NCBI GenBank assembly: GCA_027620495.1
Contig: JAQCEA010000004.1
Span: 88,373-152,372, forward strand
Direction: 5' to 3'
DNA from: Pseudomonadota bacterium
Lineage (GTDB): Bacteria; Pseudomonadota; Alphaproteobacteria; Puniceispirillales; Puniceispirillaceae
Length of the DNA: 64,000 bases
Positions 9,162 to 19,215 of this stretch are shown here, in pieces. Under the pieces are notes generated by a model. The model had not been told where the DNA came from and made no database searches. It saw only the letters and a list, made by a program, of their open reading frames with translations. The translations under genes were made by a program, and so were the position numbers. The number at the start of each line of letters is the position of its first letter. The stretch's first letter is position 1.

Positions 9162-9587
9162 ATGACCAGCCCGAACATAAATAACAGCGCCGCCAAATTT
9201 GACCGGATCAGACGCGCGCATCAGTCAGAAGTGGCTGAAGATTATGTCGAGATGATTGCCGAACTGATCGAGGAGACTGGCGAGGCCCGCACCGTCGATC
9301 TGGCCGCTAGATTTGGTGTAACCAGCCCGACGGTGAATGCGATTATCCAGCGATTGCAACGTGAAGACCTTGTTGAAAGTCGGCCCTATCGGTCAATTTT
9401 TTTAACTGATGCGGGGCGCGATCTGGCCGAGGCAAGCCGCAAACGGCACAAAATTGTGTATGATTTTTTGGTGTCAATTGGCGTACCGCCGCAAATTGCC
9501 GAGGAAGATGCCGAGGGGGTTGAGCATCATGTCAGCCCGGAAACATTGGCGGTGTTTGAGACCATTACAAAATTGCGGCTTGGCTGA
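9162..9587 (+). CDS. mntR: Manganese-responsive DtxR-family transcriptional regulator
   Basis: A 141-aa winged-helix regulator. Residues ~15-75 form the DNA-binding domain (RTVDLAARFGVTSPTVNAIIQRLQREDLVES is the HTH and wing). The C-terminal dimerisation/metal domain carries RHKIVYDFLVSIGVPPQIAEEDAEGVEHHVS, with the Asp, Glu and His residues that bind Mn2+ in MntR (E-x-x-A-E-x-D-A-E-G-x-E-H-H). MntR represses manganese uptake genes; no mntH is visible in the window. It is alone, divergent from the DUF1244-gapR-pyrF group and convergent with the GT39 gene, 18 bases stop to stop. Confidence 0.9.
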   Translation: MTSPNINNSAAKFDRIRRAHQSEVAEDYVEMIAELIEETGEARTVDLAARFGVTSPTVNAIIQRLQREDLVESRPYRSIFLTDAGRDLAEASRKRHKIVYDFLVSIGVPPQIAEEDAEGVEHHVSPETLAVFETITKLRLG

Positions 9588-9605
9588 ACAACTGCCGGGT
9601 TGGCG

Positions 9606-11072
9606 TTATTCGATGCCGCGATATATTGTAAATTGCCGCTGTTTGTTATGGCTAATGCTAACGCGGCTTGTCGCGGTTGGCATCAGCCAGCGCACCCCTG
9701 GCAAAGCGGGTGGTACATCACCGCCAGTCAGCGCGATTAGCCGCCTGCCAGCTTGCGGTGACCAGCTATGGTTGGCCTCAAAATGGTTGCTGGGGATGCC
9801 ATCGTCATCATGCACGAGAATCTTCAGATCGCTTTGGTAAAAATGCCAGCTAAGAAGTGCCGCGGTGGCGCGGCGATCGGCGATGATTACAGCGGCATCA
9901 TGCGCGGCGATATGCGGGGTGATATCTGCGGCAAGCTGTTGCCAGCCGCGAAGCCGCCGCAACGAGTCAGACTGTGGGGTGAATGGCCCCATACTGCCAG
10001 CAATTGTGACCAGCAGCACCATCAGGCTTAACCCAAAATTGATGCCAATCGCGACAATCCCATAGCGCCGATGTTGCATTTTGCCAAGCCAGCCAGCCAG
10101 CAAAATCGTCAATGCCGGAAAAGCCGTCATCGCCCAATTGGCATTGGCTTCGCTGAGATAGGATTGGATAATCATCAAGGCCAGCACCGGGGCGCTCATC
10201 CAGATCAGCCAACGTGTTTTATGATCATGCCAGTGCGTTATCGCGGCGATCATCATAAACAGAAACACAACCGGCCCAGCTACGGCAAATTGCCCACCAA
10301 TGAACTGCAAAACACCAGCCATTGAGGCAGATTGCTGGCTGATATTGGCATTATCGCCAAGATGCCGCACGGTCGAAAATTCATTGGCAAAATTCCAGAT
10401 GATGTTGGGGCTGGCGGCCAAAACAAAGGCAAGCAAGGCGATAGCAAAATCACGCCAATTAAATAGTTTTTGCCGTGTCATATGCCCATGTAGAAAAATC
10501 AGCATCAGTCCAATGAGGGCATAAATGGCGGCGAATTTGGCAAGCATGGCGGCGCCGAATGCCAGCCCGGCAAGCCCCATACCGACGGATGATGAGAGGC
10601 GCCCGCTGGCAATGCCGCAAACCGCCAGAAGGCCAGCCGACCATAAAGCTAGAAGCGGTGTATCAGTAGAGATTAGAAAGCTACCAAGGCTGGTGGCTGG
10701 CAAACTGATCCAGATTAGGGCGGCCAACCGGCCAGCTTGTTGTCCAAAAACCCACGACGCTCCCCACCATAATAACAGCGCGGTGATCAAATGTATCCAG
10801 CAGGCGGGCAACCGTACCGCCCATGTGTGATGCCCAAATATCCAATGGGCAAGACCAATGATCCATGCAATCAGCGGGGGTTTGGTAAAGTAACCAAAAT
10901 CTGGTGTTTGGCTCCACAACCAATATTGGGCTTCATCAACACCAAGTTCCAGAGGCGTGGTGATCACCGCTGCGCTCCGCAGCAGGGTAATCATCAACAG
11001 GGCGCCGCCAATCAGCCAGTTATGCGTCTGGCCAGATGCCGAATGATGCGAAGAGGTAAACGCCGAAGCCAT
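9606..11072 (-). CDS. Glycosyltransferase family 39 (ArnT/PMT-like) membrane protein
   Basis: A 488-aa polytopic protein with about 10-12 hydrophobic segments. The first periplasmic loop has GVDEAQYWLWSQ and the following YFTKPPLIAWI, the acidic D-E and KPP motif of lipid-linked-sugar transferases (ArnT, protein mannosyltransferases). The C-terminal ~130 residues are soluble. The family transfers a sugar from an undecaprenyl- or dolichyl-phosphate carrier to lipid A, a protein or a polymer; the acceptor is unknown here. It reads away from mutA with a 72-base divergent gap. Confidence 0.82.
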   Translation of the reverse strand: MASAFTSSHHSASGQTHNWLIGGALLMITLLRSAAVITTPLELGVDEAQYWLWSQTPDFGYFTKPPLIAWIIGLAHWIFGHHTWAVRLPACWIHLITALLLWWGASWVFGQQAGRLAALIWISLPATSLGSFLISTDTPLLALWSAGLLAVCGIASGRLSSSVGMGLAGLAFGAAMLAKFAAIYALIGLMLIFLHGHMTRQKLFNWRDFAIALLAFVLAASPNIIWNFANEFSTVRHLGDNANISQQSASMAGVLQFIGGQFAVAGPVVFLFMMIAAITHWHDHKTRWLIWMSAPVLALMIIQSYLSEANANWAMTAFPALTILLAGWLGKMQHRRYGIVAIGINFGLSLMVLLVTIAGSMGPFTPQSDSLRRLRGWQQLAADITPHIAAHDAAVIIADRRATAALLSWHFYQSDLKILVHDDDGIPSNHFEANHSWSPQAGRRLIALTGGDVPPALPGVRWLMPTATSRVSISHNKQRQFTIYRGIE

Positions 11073-11144
11073 ATGAGCGGTTCCTTGATTTGATGCAGGC
11101 GCGCTGTTAAATTCGAAAGCTGTATTCTAAACAAAAGGTTCGAC

Positions 11145-12851
11145 ATGTCATCACCCGTTCTATCCTTTCCGTCGGCTGACCGCCAGCAATGGCAGGATAT
11201 TGTCGCCAAGGCGTTAAAAGGGGTGTCAGCAGACAGCTTGCACCGCATTGACGAGGATGGGCTTGATATTGCCGCGCTTTATCAGATTGAACCGGCGGCA
11301 GATATCAGTTCTGGTCAGGTACCCATACACCGGTTGACCGCCAATCCAGCACAGCGATTGGCCTATGGCTGGCGCGTTTGCCAGCCGGTGGATGGCGGCG
11401 GCAAGGCTGACGAGGTAAACGGTAAAATTCTTGATGAGCTTACCGGTGGGGCGACGGGTGTGTATCTGTCATTTGGGCCAGTGTCCGCGCCAGATCTGGA
11501 ACAGATGTTACATAATGTTGTGTTGGGTGCCGCAGATATAATGATCGATGCTGGCCCGCATATCGGCCATGTGTTGGGCGCCTTTGAAACGCTATTACAG
11601 GGCCAAAACAAAACCCTATCTGATATTGGTCTTGATCTGGCGATAGACCCATTTGCCCCGCAATCAGATGCTTCATTGCTCGAAGATGGGTTGGGGGTGT
11701 TATGCCGCACTGATGCACGCCAAATCCCGCATGGCGTGTTTCGGCTGAATGGCTGGCAGTGGCATAATCAGGGCATGAGCCAGGTACAGGAACTTGCCTA
11801 TCTCTTGGCCGCAACAACGCAGATTTTCCGGTCTGGTATGGCGGCGGGGCTGTCAGCGGCGCAGATCGCGCCTAAAACATCGATGTGTATTGCGTTGCCT
11901 GCTGATCTGTTTGACGGCATTGCAAAATGCCGGGCGATTAGGCGTGGCTGGGCTGGGCTGGTGACAGCGCTAGGGCTTGATGCTGACAGTTGCCGTCTTC
12001 AGCTTCAGGCATTGCCATCATTGCGGATGTTCAGCCTCGCAGATGCCGACATTAATATGTTGCGCACCACCACAGCTTTGCTTGGCGGGGCGATTGGTGG
12101 GGCCGATATAATGACGGCCTTTGCCCATGATGAATTGACCGGGGCCAGCCCAATGGGGCGGCGTTTGGCGCGGATGCAGCAGATTATGATGATTGAAGAA
12201 TCCGGGCTAGGGCGCAGCCTTGATGCGGCTGGCGGCGCTGCCTTTATCGAGGCGCGCAGTGACGCATTGGCCGAGGCGGCATGGGCCGCTTTTCAGGACA
12301 TCGAAGCAAGTGGCGGTGCCGCGGCGGCACAGTCTGACCAGCGATTTATCGCCATGGCAGAGGCCGCGGCCACAAAGCGCAACAAAGAATTTGCTGCTGG
12401 GGCGTTGCCGATGCTTGGCGTCACCCTGCAGCCCGATGGCCAGCCTGTCGGCGATCTGATACCGCGTTGGCAGGCTGTATCACGCCCTGCGGCGGTGATA
12501 GAGGCGATCCGCAGGCAGACCGCGTTGAATCCGCCCCGCATCTTGATTTTGCAACAGGGCGGTGCGGACATTTCAAAATTGCAAGCGGTCAGGCGGGTGT
12601 TGCAAATTGGCGGCATGTCGGCGGTTCATTTAACCTTGCCGCTAGACCAGCCTGATGCAGTGACCACAGCGCGCCCGGCTATTGTTGTGTTGCTTGATAT
12701 GGAAATCGATGCGCTGGACCCGGCGATACAAGCACAGCTTGATCTCAGTTTGTTGGCTGGCGGCATTTTCATGGCGGATGATATTTTAAAAGGCGAGGCG
12801 CAAATTGCGTGGTTGATTACGCTGGCCGATATGACAAAGGAGCCGAACTAA
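11145..12851 (+). CDS. mutA: Methylmalonyl-CoA mutase, small (beta) subunit
   Basis: A 568-aa homologue of the mutase barrel domain that forms the non-catalytic small subunit of the heterodimeric enzyme. It lacks a convincing B12-binding D-x-H-x-x-G motif in its C-terminal part, as expected for this subunit, and keeps barrel segments such as [19 protein letters not shown]. Together with mutB it isomerises (R)-methylmalonyl-CoA to succinyl-CoA using adenosylcobalamin. Its stop overlaps the mutB start (TAATG), so the two are translationally coupled. mmsA at 47 kb could feed the same pathway. Confidence 0.9.
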   Translation: MSSPVLSFPSADRQQWQDIVAKALKGVSADSLHRIDEDGLDIAALYQIEPAADISSGQVPIHRLTANPAQRLAYGWRVCQPVDGGGKADEVNGKILDELTGGATGVYLSFGPVSAPDLEQMLHNVVLGAADIMIDAGPHIGHVLGAFETLLQGQNKTLSDIGLDLAIDPFAPQSDASLLEDGLGVLCRTDARQIPHGVFRLNGWQWHNQGMSQVQELAYLLAATTQIFRSGMAAGLSAAQIAPKTSMCIALPADLFDGIAKCRAIRRGWAGLVTALGLDADSCRLQLQALPSLRMFSLADADINMLRTTTALLGGAIGGADIMTAFAHDELTGASPMGRRLARMQQIMMIEESGLGRSLDAAGGAAFIEARSDALAEAAWAAFQDIEASGGAAAAQSDQRFIAMAEAAATKRNKEFAAGALPMLGVTLQPDGQPVGDLIPRWQAVSRPAAVIEAIRRQTALNPPRILILQQGGADISKLQAVRRVLQIGGMSAVHLTLPLDQPDAVTTARPAIVVLLDMEIDALDPAIQAQLDLSLLAGGIFMADDILKGEAQIAWLITLADMTKEPN

Positions 12852-15013
12852 TGGGCGTCTTTCCTGACTTTACCAAAATTGCCCTGCCCGGTGCCGACCA
12901 GATCAACACGACATTAGGAGAAATGCCGCCAGCACTTGCCAATGCCGAACAATTGCCTCTGCCAGCAATAGGGTGCGCTGATGCCGCCACACAGGCCCAG
13001 CTTGCCGGCAGCCAACCCGGCATTGCGCCATTTTTGCGTGGGCCATACCCCAGCATGTATGCCACCCGCCCATGGACAATCAGACAATATGCAGGCTTTT
13101 CAACAGCCGAAGAATCAAATGTCTTTTACCGGAAGAATCTAGCGGCAGGTCAGATGGGATTGTCGGTAGCGTTCGATCTGCCAACGCACCGGGGGTATGA
13201 TTCGGATAACCCATTGGTGGCCGATGATGTTGGTTTGGCTGGTGTGGCGATTGATTCGATTGCCGATATGGCGGTTCTGTTCGATTCGATCCCGCTTGAT
13301 CGAATGACGGTATCAATGACGATGAATGGCGCGGTTCTGCCGGTGCTGGCGCTGTTTATTGTGGCCGCCGAAGAACAGGGCGTATCTGCTGAAAAACTGG
13401 CTGGTACCATTCAAAATGACGTGTTGAAAGAATTTATGGTGCGCAACACCTATATCTATCCGCCAACGCCCTCGATGCGGGTTGTGTCGGATATTTTCGC
13501 CTTTTGCGCCAAAGAGATGCCAAAATTCAATTTTATTTCGGTGTCAGGCTATCACATGCAAGAAGCTGGGGCTTCGGCTGATTTGGAACTTGCCTATACG
13601 TTGGCTGATGGGCTTGCCTATATCCGTGCGGGTGTCGATGCGGGTCTCAAGGTTGATGATTTTGCACCGCGCCTGTCATTCTTCTTTGGCATTGGCATGA
13701 ATTTCTATATGGAAGTTGCCAAATTGCGGGCGGCACGCATTTTATGGGCTGAATTGATGCAAACCCATTTTGCCCCGCAAGATCCAAAATCTTTGATGCT
13801 GCGAACGCATTGCCAAACATCTGGCTGGTCATTGGCGGCGCAAGATGTGTTTAATAATGTCCCGCGCACATGTATCGAGGCGGCCGCGGCGGTGGCTGGC
13901 CATACACAATCATTGCATACAAATTCGCTTGACGAGGCATTAGGTCTGCCAACCGATTATGCCGCACGCATTGCCCGCAACACCCAAATCCATCTGCAAA
14001 ATGAAGCCAATATGGCACATGTGATTGACCCGTTTGGCGGTAGCTATCTTATTGAACAATTGACCCAGCAACTGGCCGACAAGGCAAGGCGGCATATTGC
14101 CGAAATAGAATCGCTTGGCGGCATGGCCGCGGCGATTGAATCAGGCATCCCAAAATTGCGAATTGAAGAAGTGGCAACCGCCACGCAGGCGCGCATCGAT
14201 TCGGCAGACCAGGTGATTGTTGGCGTTAATAAATATCAGCCTGACATCACCGATAGCCGCGCCGAACAAGTTGAGGTGCGCCGGATTGATAACGCTGATG
14301 TTCGTGAACGGCAAATTGCACGATTGAAAACATTGCGTGAAACGCGTGATCAAGCGGCTGTCGAAGCGGCATTGGCGGCATTGTCAGATGCGGCATCAGG
14401 CACAAAAAATTTAATGCCTTTTGCCATTGAAGCGACGCGCCAGCGGGCCACGGTTGGTGAAATGTCTGATGCGCTGGCGGCAAAATTTGGCCGTCATACG
14501 GCCAAAATTCAGGGGGTTCGGGGAATCTGGCGCCAACATATAGCGGCCAGTGCCGATCTGGATATGTTAAAAGAACGGGTTGCTGCCTTTCACAAAGCGG
14601 CGGGTCGTCCGCCTAGGTTTCTGGTCGCAAAATTAGGACAGGATGGGCATGACCGCGGGCAAAAAGTGATTGCCTCGGCCTTTGCCGATCTAGGATTCGA
14701 GGTGATCACCGGGCCGTTATTCCAAACTCCGGATGATGTATATGATCTGGCCATTGATGGCGAGGTGGATGCCATTGGCGTGTCAACATTGGCCGCTAGT
14801 CACCTCTCGCAGGTGCCTGCATTGCGGCGTAAACTTGATGCGGGTGCGGGACGTCATATTGAATTGGTTGTTGGTGGGGTGATCCCGCCCGGTGATATTC
14901 CGGCGCTTGAAGCGGCTGGTGCTGGGGCGGTGTTTCTGCCCGGCACTAAATCGACCGATGCGGCGATGCGTCTTCTTGATCTGTTGGCACGGCGGCGCAA
15001 TATCTCTGGGTAA
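12851..15013 (+). CDS. mutB: Methylmalonyl-CoA mutase, large (alpha) subunit
   Basis: A 720-aa catalytic subunit. The TIM barrel (about residues 30-560) has [32 protein letters not shown] and [15 protein letters not shown]. The C-terminal cobalamin domain has [12 protein letters not shown] near residue 600 (the D-x-H-x-x-G lower-ligand motif), then GVSTLAASH and [10 protein letters not shown]. These are diagnostic of MutB. The frame is open upstream to 12809 but the real start is ATG 12851, overlapping the mutA stop. A MeaB-type chaperone gene would be expected nearby in many genomes; none is seen here. Confidence 0.96.
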   Translation: MGVFPDFTKIALPGADQINTTLGEMPPALANAEQLPLPAIGCADAATQAQLAGSQPGIAPFLRGPYPSMYATRPWTIRQYAGFSTAEESNVFYRKNLAAGQMGLSVAFDLPTHRGYDSDNPLVADDVGLAGVAIDSIADMAVLFDSIPLDRMTVSMTMNGAVLPVLALFIVAAEEQGVSAEKLAGTIQNDVLKEFMVRNTYIYPPTPSMRVVSDIFAFCAKEMPKFNFISVSGYHMQEAGASADLELAYTLADGLAYIRAGVDAGLKVDDFAPRLSFFFGIGMNFYMEVAKLRAARILWAELMQTHFAPQDPKSLMLRTHCQTSGWSLAAQDVFNNVPRTCIEAAAAVAGHTQSLHTNSLDEALGLPTDYAARIARNTQIHLQNEANMAHVIDPFGGSYLIEQLTQQLADKARRHIAEIESLGGMAAAIESGIPKLRIEEVATATQARIDSADQVIVGVNKYQPDITDSRAEQVEVRRIDNADVRERQIARLKTLRETRDQAAVEAALAALSDAASGTKNLMPFAIEATRQRATVGEMSDALAAKFGRHTAKIQGVRGIWRQHIAASADLDMLKERVAAFHKAAGRPPRFLVAKLGQDGHDRGQKVIASAFADLGFEVITGPLFQTPDDVYDLAIDGEVDAIGVSTLAASHLSQVPALRRKLDAGAGRHIELVVGGVIPPGDIPALEAAGAGAVFLPGTKSTDAAMRLLDLLARRRNISG

Positions 15014-15061
15014 AAGCTGGTTGGCTAGCACATCATTTTTATACAAGAGGTAGATCAGGTC

Positions 15062-15484
15062 ATGACCGCACAAACCGCATCAACGGCGCAGGCTGAGGCC
15101 GACGCAATTGTCGAGGAGTTTGGATTTTTTGATGATTGGGAAGACCGCTATCAGCTATTGATTGATCAGGGGCGAAAATTGGCACCGTTTCCGGGCCAGC
15201 TTCGTGATGATTCGCACCGGCTTCGCGGGTGTCAGTCGGTTGTCTATTTCGCGGCTGAACGCGATTCGTCTGATATTGTCACATTCATGGCCGAATCAGA
15301 TGCCGCCATTGTTCAGGGGCTGGTGGCGCTTTTATTGCGGGTCTATTCAGGCCGCCCTGCCGCAGAAATTCGCGAAACTGAGCCAAGATTTCTGGCGGAA
15401 ATTGGCCTTGATTCACATTTGTCAGCAACCCGTAAAAATGGCCTTGCCAGTATGCTTGGTGCGATTAAATCTGCAGCCAATTAA
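15062..15484 (+). CDS. sufE: SufE-family sulfur acceptor
   Basis: A 140-aa protein. SufE accepts persulfide sulfur from the cysteine desulfurase SufS during Fe-S cluster assembly. The accepting cysteine is in RLRGCQSVV (Cys57), preceded by FDDWEDRYQLLIDQGRKL, the conserved N-terminal helix. The length is right for SufE. No suf genes flank it. It follows mutB by 48 bases on the same strand, which may be chance or read-through. Confidence 0.92.
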   Translation: MTAQTASTAQAEADAIVEEFGFFDDWEDRYQLLIDQGRKLAPFPGQLRDDSHRLRGCQSVVYFAAERDSSDIVTFMAESDAAIVQGLVALLLRVYSGRPAAEIRETEPRFLAEIGLDSHLSATRKNGLASMLGAIKSAAN

Positions 15485-15543
15485 AGATCACGCCTTGGCA
15501 CCGGTCATGCGGGTTCTAGAGGGCTGAATATTATCTGGCCTGT

Positions 15544-16533
15544 TTAATCGGGGCTACGTTCAGCCCGCGGTGTTCGGTCATAACATTCACGATAGCATTT
15601 AGAAAAATGCGAGGCCGATACAAAACCGCAAGCCAGCGCCACAGATAAAATCGACATAGATGTCTGGCGCAATAAATGACGCGCACGGGCAAGGCGCAAA
15701 TTCAGATAATAGCGCGTCGGCGTGGTGTTCAGATATTTGCGAAATAATCGTTCAAGCTGGCGTGTTGACAGGCCCGTTTCATGTGCAATGGCGGTTTGCG
15801 GCAACGGTTCTTCCAAATTATCTTCCATGGTTTTCACCACTGCCAATAATTTTGGATGGCTCACACCAATGCGTGAACGCAGTTCCATACGCTGTCGATC
15901 GGTTGGTTCGCGGATTCGGTCATGGATAAATTGATCAGATATTTCAGCCGCCAATTGCGCCCCATGCGAATGTGAAATGAGATTAAGCATCATATCAAGC
16001 GAGGCTGTACCGCCAGAACAGGTCACGCGGTTACCATCAATTTCAAAAAGATCGGTGGTGATGTTGAGGTTCTGAAATTCTTCTGCCAGCCCATCAATAT
16101 TTTCCCAATGGATGGTACAGCGGCGCCCATCAAGCAATCCAGCTGCCGCCATCACATAGGTGCCGGTGCAAATCGCGCCAATAATGGCACCATTGCGATC
16201 AAGCCGGCGCACCAAATTTAAAATCGCTTTGCTAGTGTTGTTTCGCACATCAACGCCGGCACAGACAAATACCATGCGGCAGTGTTTCAGCTGTTCTGGG
16301 TCAATGTTGGTTTGCACCTCTATGCCGTTGCTTGCCACACTGCTGATGCCGTTCGGGCTGGCAACCATCCATTCAAAAATCTGTTTGCCGCTTTGCCGGT
16401 TTGCGGCGCGCAATGGCTCTATGGCTGATGCAAATGCCAGCATAGAAAACTGATTAAGCAACAAAAACCCTATCTTTTGTGCGCTGGCATCAGCGTCATT
16501 GTTCAGCAAGGTTTTTATGGTGCTATTGTCCAT
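15544..16533 (-). CDS. GlxA-type AraC-family regulator (DJ-1/PfpI domain plus HTH)
   Basis: A 329-aa regulator with two domains. Residues ~15-180 form a class I glutamine-amidotransferase-like (DJ-1/PfpI) sensor, with GAICTGTYVMAAAGLLDGRR and IHWE. Residues ~220-325 form the AraC HTH pair, with TGLSTRQLERLFRKYLNTTPTRYYLNLRL and VALACGFVSASHFSKCYRECYDRTP. Relatives such as GbdR and CdhR activate glycine-betaine and carnitine catabolism, and the window is rich in such genes, so a role there is plausible but unproven. ATG 16533 is preferred (AAGAG six bases upstream); the frame stays open to 16632. It is divergent from the RNA methyltransferase gene. Confidence 0.87.
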   Translation of the reverse strand: MDNSTIKTLLNNDADASAQKIGFLLLNQFSMLAFASAIEPLRAANRQSGKQIFEWMVASPNGISSVASNGIEVQTNIDPEQLKHCRMVFVCAGVDVRNNTSKAILNLVRRLDRNGAIIGAICTGTYVMAAAGLLDGRRCTIHWENIDGLAEEFQNLNITTDLFEIDGNRVTCSGGTASLDMMLNLISHSHGAQLAAEISDQFIHDRIREPTDRQRMELRSRIGVSHPKLLAVVKTMEDNLEEPLPQTAIAHETGLSTRQLERLFRKYLNTTPTRYYLNLRLARARHLLRQTSMSILSVALACGFVSASHFSKCYRECYDRTPRAERSPD

Positions 16534-16731
16534 ACGCATCTCTTGGTCTAACGCCACGAGCAGGTTTCGTTTAATTACTTTCATTAAGCTGCAATTTGTC
16601 GGAAATGAAACAAAAAAATCGATCATCGCCATTTTTATGCGGGCGCCTTGACAGGGCCTAGCGGTAGTTCGGTGTTCGGCTGGGTGTTTTTTGTGTCAAA
16701 AATGAATGATATTTGCTATCACCCTGCCGCG

Positions 16732-17550
16732 ATGACCCAGTTTCCCGTTTCGATTCCTGATCCGATTACCAGTGCCGCTAATGCCGAGGTAAAATCCTTG
16801 CGGGCGTTGCATGAGCGTAAATATCGCAAAAAATCAGGCTGGTTTCTGGCCGAGGGTGCCAGAATTTGCCGCGAGGCGGTTGCACTTGGCTGGGATATGC
16901 ATCGGCTTGCCTTTTTGGCCGGGCGTGAAACGGACGCGGTAATGCGCCCCCTATTAGACGGGCTTGCCGCTTCTGGTGGCCGGGCGTTGCCAATGACCGA
17001 GAATCTATTACAGCGCATCAGCCGCAAAGATAACCCACAGATATTGATCGGGGCGTTTGGCCAGCGTTGGCATGATTTACAGGCGATTGCCAACACGTCT
17101 GACAGAATTTGGGTGGCGCTTGACCGGGTGCGTGATCCGGGCAATCTAGGAACGGTGATGCGTACGGCGGATGCGGTAGGGGCCGCTGGTATCATTTTGG
17201 TTGGAGATTGCACCGATCCTTATTCGGTTGAGGCGGTGCGGGCGTCAATGGGCGCGGTGTTTAATGTCAAGATTATCGCCTGTAGCGAAGCTGAATTTAT
17301 TGCGTTTGGAGCGGCGTGGCCGGGCCGGGTGATTGGCACGGCGCTGCCAGCCGCCGTGGATTACCGACGGGCTGATTATGATGGGTCTTTAATTATGTTG
17401 ATGGGTAACGAACAAGCCGGGTTGACCGCGCCTTTGATGGATATGTGCGACCAGCTGATCAAGATTCCTATGCAGGGGCGGTCTGATTCGCTTAATCTGG
17501 CGGTGGCGACAGCTGTTGCTTTATACACGGCCCTTGATCAACGGGGCTAA
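16732..17550 (+). CDS. SpoU/TrmH-family RNA 2'-O-methyltransferase
   Basis: A 272-aa enzyme (from ATG 16732). The N-terminal substrate-binding part (~residues 10-100) has VKSLRALHERKYRKKSGWFLAEG. The C-terminal alpha/beta-knot SAM domain has the three SPOUT motifs: RVRDPGNLGTVMRTADAVGA, ILMGNEQAGL-like LMGNEQAGLTAPL, and IPMQGRSDSLNLAVATAVALY. The family methylates ribose 2'-OH in rRNA or tRNA (RlmB/TrmH relatives). The target cannot be assigned. Start is uncertain: in-frame ATGs at 16702 and 16732 lack clear ribosome sites. Its stop overlaps convergently by 4 bases with the next gene. Confidence 0.9.
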   Translation: MTQFPVSIPDPITSAANAEVKSLRALHERKYRKKSGWFLAEGARICREAVALGWDMHRLAFLAGRETDAVMRPLLDGLAASGGRALPMTENLLQRISRKDNPQILIGAFGQRWHDLQAIANTSDRIWVALDRVRDPGNLGTVMRTADAVGAAGIILVGDCTDPYSVEAVRASMGAVFNVKIIACSEAEFIAFGAAWPGRVIGTALPAAVDYRRADYDGSLIMLMGNEQAGLTAPLMDMCDQLIKIPMQGRSDSLNLAVATAVALYTALDQRG

Positions 17551-18470
17551 TATGCCGCCCACCGCGCAAAATTTGCCTGCGAGACATAGCGCCTTGTGTC
17601 TAGACCCGAAAGGGCTGATTCCTCAATCGCCAATTCGCCAGCTTCAATCGAACCAGGCCGGTCTTTGAATACGTCCGCAACTGCGTAATACGCCGCTAAT
17701 GACGAGGCCCGAATCGCATAAATGGTCAGCAATAAAAATAACGCATCATCGCTCAATAAATCAGTCGCCTGCCGCAATAAAGGGCGTAAATCATCTTCAA
17801 TGCGCCAGGTTTCGCCCTTTGGACCGCGGCCATATTTTGGCGGGTCCATAATGATTCCGTCATAGGTGCGCTGGCGTCTGATCTCGCGCGCTACAAACCC
17901 GCTGGCATCATCCGTGATAAAGCGAATGGGCGCGTCTTGAAGGCCGCATACATCCCGATTTTCAAATGCCTGTACGATGGCTTTTTTGCTGGCGTCAACA
18001 TGCGTGACTTCGGCACCAGCGGCCGCCGCGTGCAGGCTGGCCAAACCAGAATAGGCAAATAAATTCAAAATGCGCGGGCGGCGATTATGTTTTTGCTGAA
18101 ATTGATGAATTTTTTCTGCACACCAGTTCCAATGCGCCGCCTGTTCTGGGAAAAAACAAAGGTGACGAAACGGTGTTGGCCGCGCCAGAAAGCGCAGTTC
18201 CTGATACCTCATCTGCCAGCTCTCAGGAAGGTCTTTTGCCAGGTGCCAGCCACCTGATTCATTATTTTCGGAATCGTTTTTGTCAGGCCGGAACACGCCA
18301 TCCGCCGCCCACGCATCAGTACCAAGTCGCGGTTGCCACATGGCCTGTGGTTCGGGGCGAATAAACCGAAAATCACCAAAGCGTTCTAGTTTTTTCAAAT
18401 CGCCACTGTCTAGCAATTCATAATCATGCCAGTCAGCGCTGGTGAGTAAAGTTAAATGCGGTGCCGTCAT
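17547..18470 (-). CDS. Class I SAM-dependent methyltransferase (RlmI/RlmK-like)
   Basis: A 307-aa protein. Motif I is ILNLFAYSGLASLHAAAAGAEVTHVD (SAM binding). Motif IV is IIMDPPKYGRGPKGE, a D-P-P-K/F loop of RNA m5C/m2G methyltransferases of the RlmI/RlmK type. The N-terminal part lacks an obvious PUA domain, and ISEDLRPLL-like helices follow motif IV. It is likely an rRNA base methyltransferase; the exact modified base is inference. Convergent with the SpoU gene. Confidence 0.84.
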   Translation of the reverse strand: MTAPHLTLLTSADWHDYELLDSGDLKKLERFGDFRFIRPEPQAMWQPRLGTDAWAADGVFRPDKNDSENNESGGWHLAKDLPESWQMRYQELRFLARPTPFRHLCFFPEQAAHWNWCAEKIHQFQQKHNRRPRILNLFAYSGLASLHAAAAGAEVTHVDASKKAIVQAFENRDVCGLQDAPIRFITDDASGFVAREIRRQRTYDGIIMDPPKYGRGPKGETWRIEDDLRPLLRQATDLLSDDALFLLLTIYAIRASSLAAYYAVADVFKDRPGSIEAGELAIEESALSGLDTRRYVSQANFARWAAY

Positions 18471-18747
18471 GTCGGCGATACTGCCATAGATGATCTAGAA
18501 TGCAATCACCAATCTGCCAGATGGCAAGACCAGTTGATTTTGTTGGTTAGGTGCGCCCTGCGCCTTGCCCTAAGTAAGTAAAAAATTTGCGTTTCCAGCG
18601 TCTTATATTCCAGAAATATGCAACAAAATTTGCTATATCTTCACATCTGTAAAAAATAATGATCTTTTTTGGCCATCTTGGCTAGCGATAGATTAATCAC
18701 TATACAGACATAAAATTCAGTACCCTTTTTAAAGTCAGGTGTTGTGG

Positions 18748-19215
18748 ATGGACCAGATTGACAGACAAATATTAATGCAGTTGCAGAATAATGCCGCGCA
18801 ACCAGTTGCTGATATTGCCCGCAAAGTGGGATTGTCGGTAACCCCCTGCTGGCGGCGAATCCAGCGGATGGAAGAAACTGGAATCATCCGCAAACGTGTT
18901 GCCCTGCTTGATTCAAAGGCGATTGGCGTTGGCATGTCGGTGTTTGTCGCGGTACGCACCGATCAGCATAATGCAGACTGGCTGGAAAATTTTGCAGGCA
19001 TGGTGGCTGATATGCCTGAAGTGGTCGAATTTTACCGAATGAGTGGCGAGGTGGATTATTTGTTGCGGGTTGTGGTGCCGGATATGGCCGCCTATGACAG
19101 ATTTTACCGCAAGCTGATTACCAATGTTCAGCTTACCGATGTCAGCTCGTCATTTGCCATGGAAGAAATTAAATATACCACGGCCTTGCCATTGCCTGAG
19201 GCCGATGATGCCTGA
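18748..19215 (+). CDS. Lrp/AsnC-family transcriptional regulator
   Basis: A 155-aa regulator. The winged HTH occupies residues ~5-50 (DRQILMQLQNNAAQPVADIARKVGLSVTPCWRRIQRMEETG). The C-terminal RAM domain (residues ~65-145) has VVEFYRMSGEVDYLLRVVVPDMAAYDRFYRKLI, which binds amino-acid effectors and makes oligomers. The SVTPCWRRI recognition helix is typical of the group that controls amino-acid catabolism genes. The start ATG follows AGG by about 9 bases. The GT4 gene start overlaps its end, so they may be coupled. The 277 bases upstream (18471-18747) are AT-rich and hold no gene. Confidence 0.9.
   Translation: MDQIDRQILMQLQNNAAQPVADIARKVGLSVTPCWRRIQRMEETGIIRKRVALLDSKAIGVGMSVFVAVRTDQHNADWLENFAGMVADMPEVVEFYRMSGEVDYLLRVVVPDMAAYDRFYRKLITNVQLTDVSSSFAMEEIKYTTALPLPEADDA

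Noticed and set aside
16648..16731. A longer N-terminus for the SpoU methyltransferase from 16648
   Set aside because: The added residues are hydrophobic and unlike the family, and homology starts after ATG 16732.
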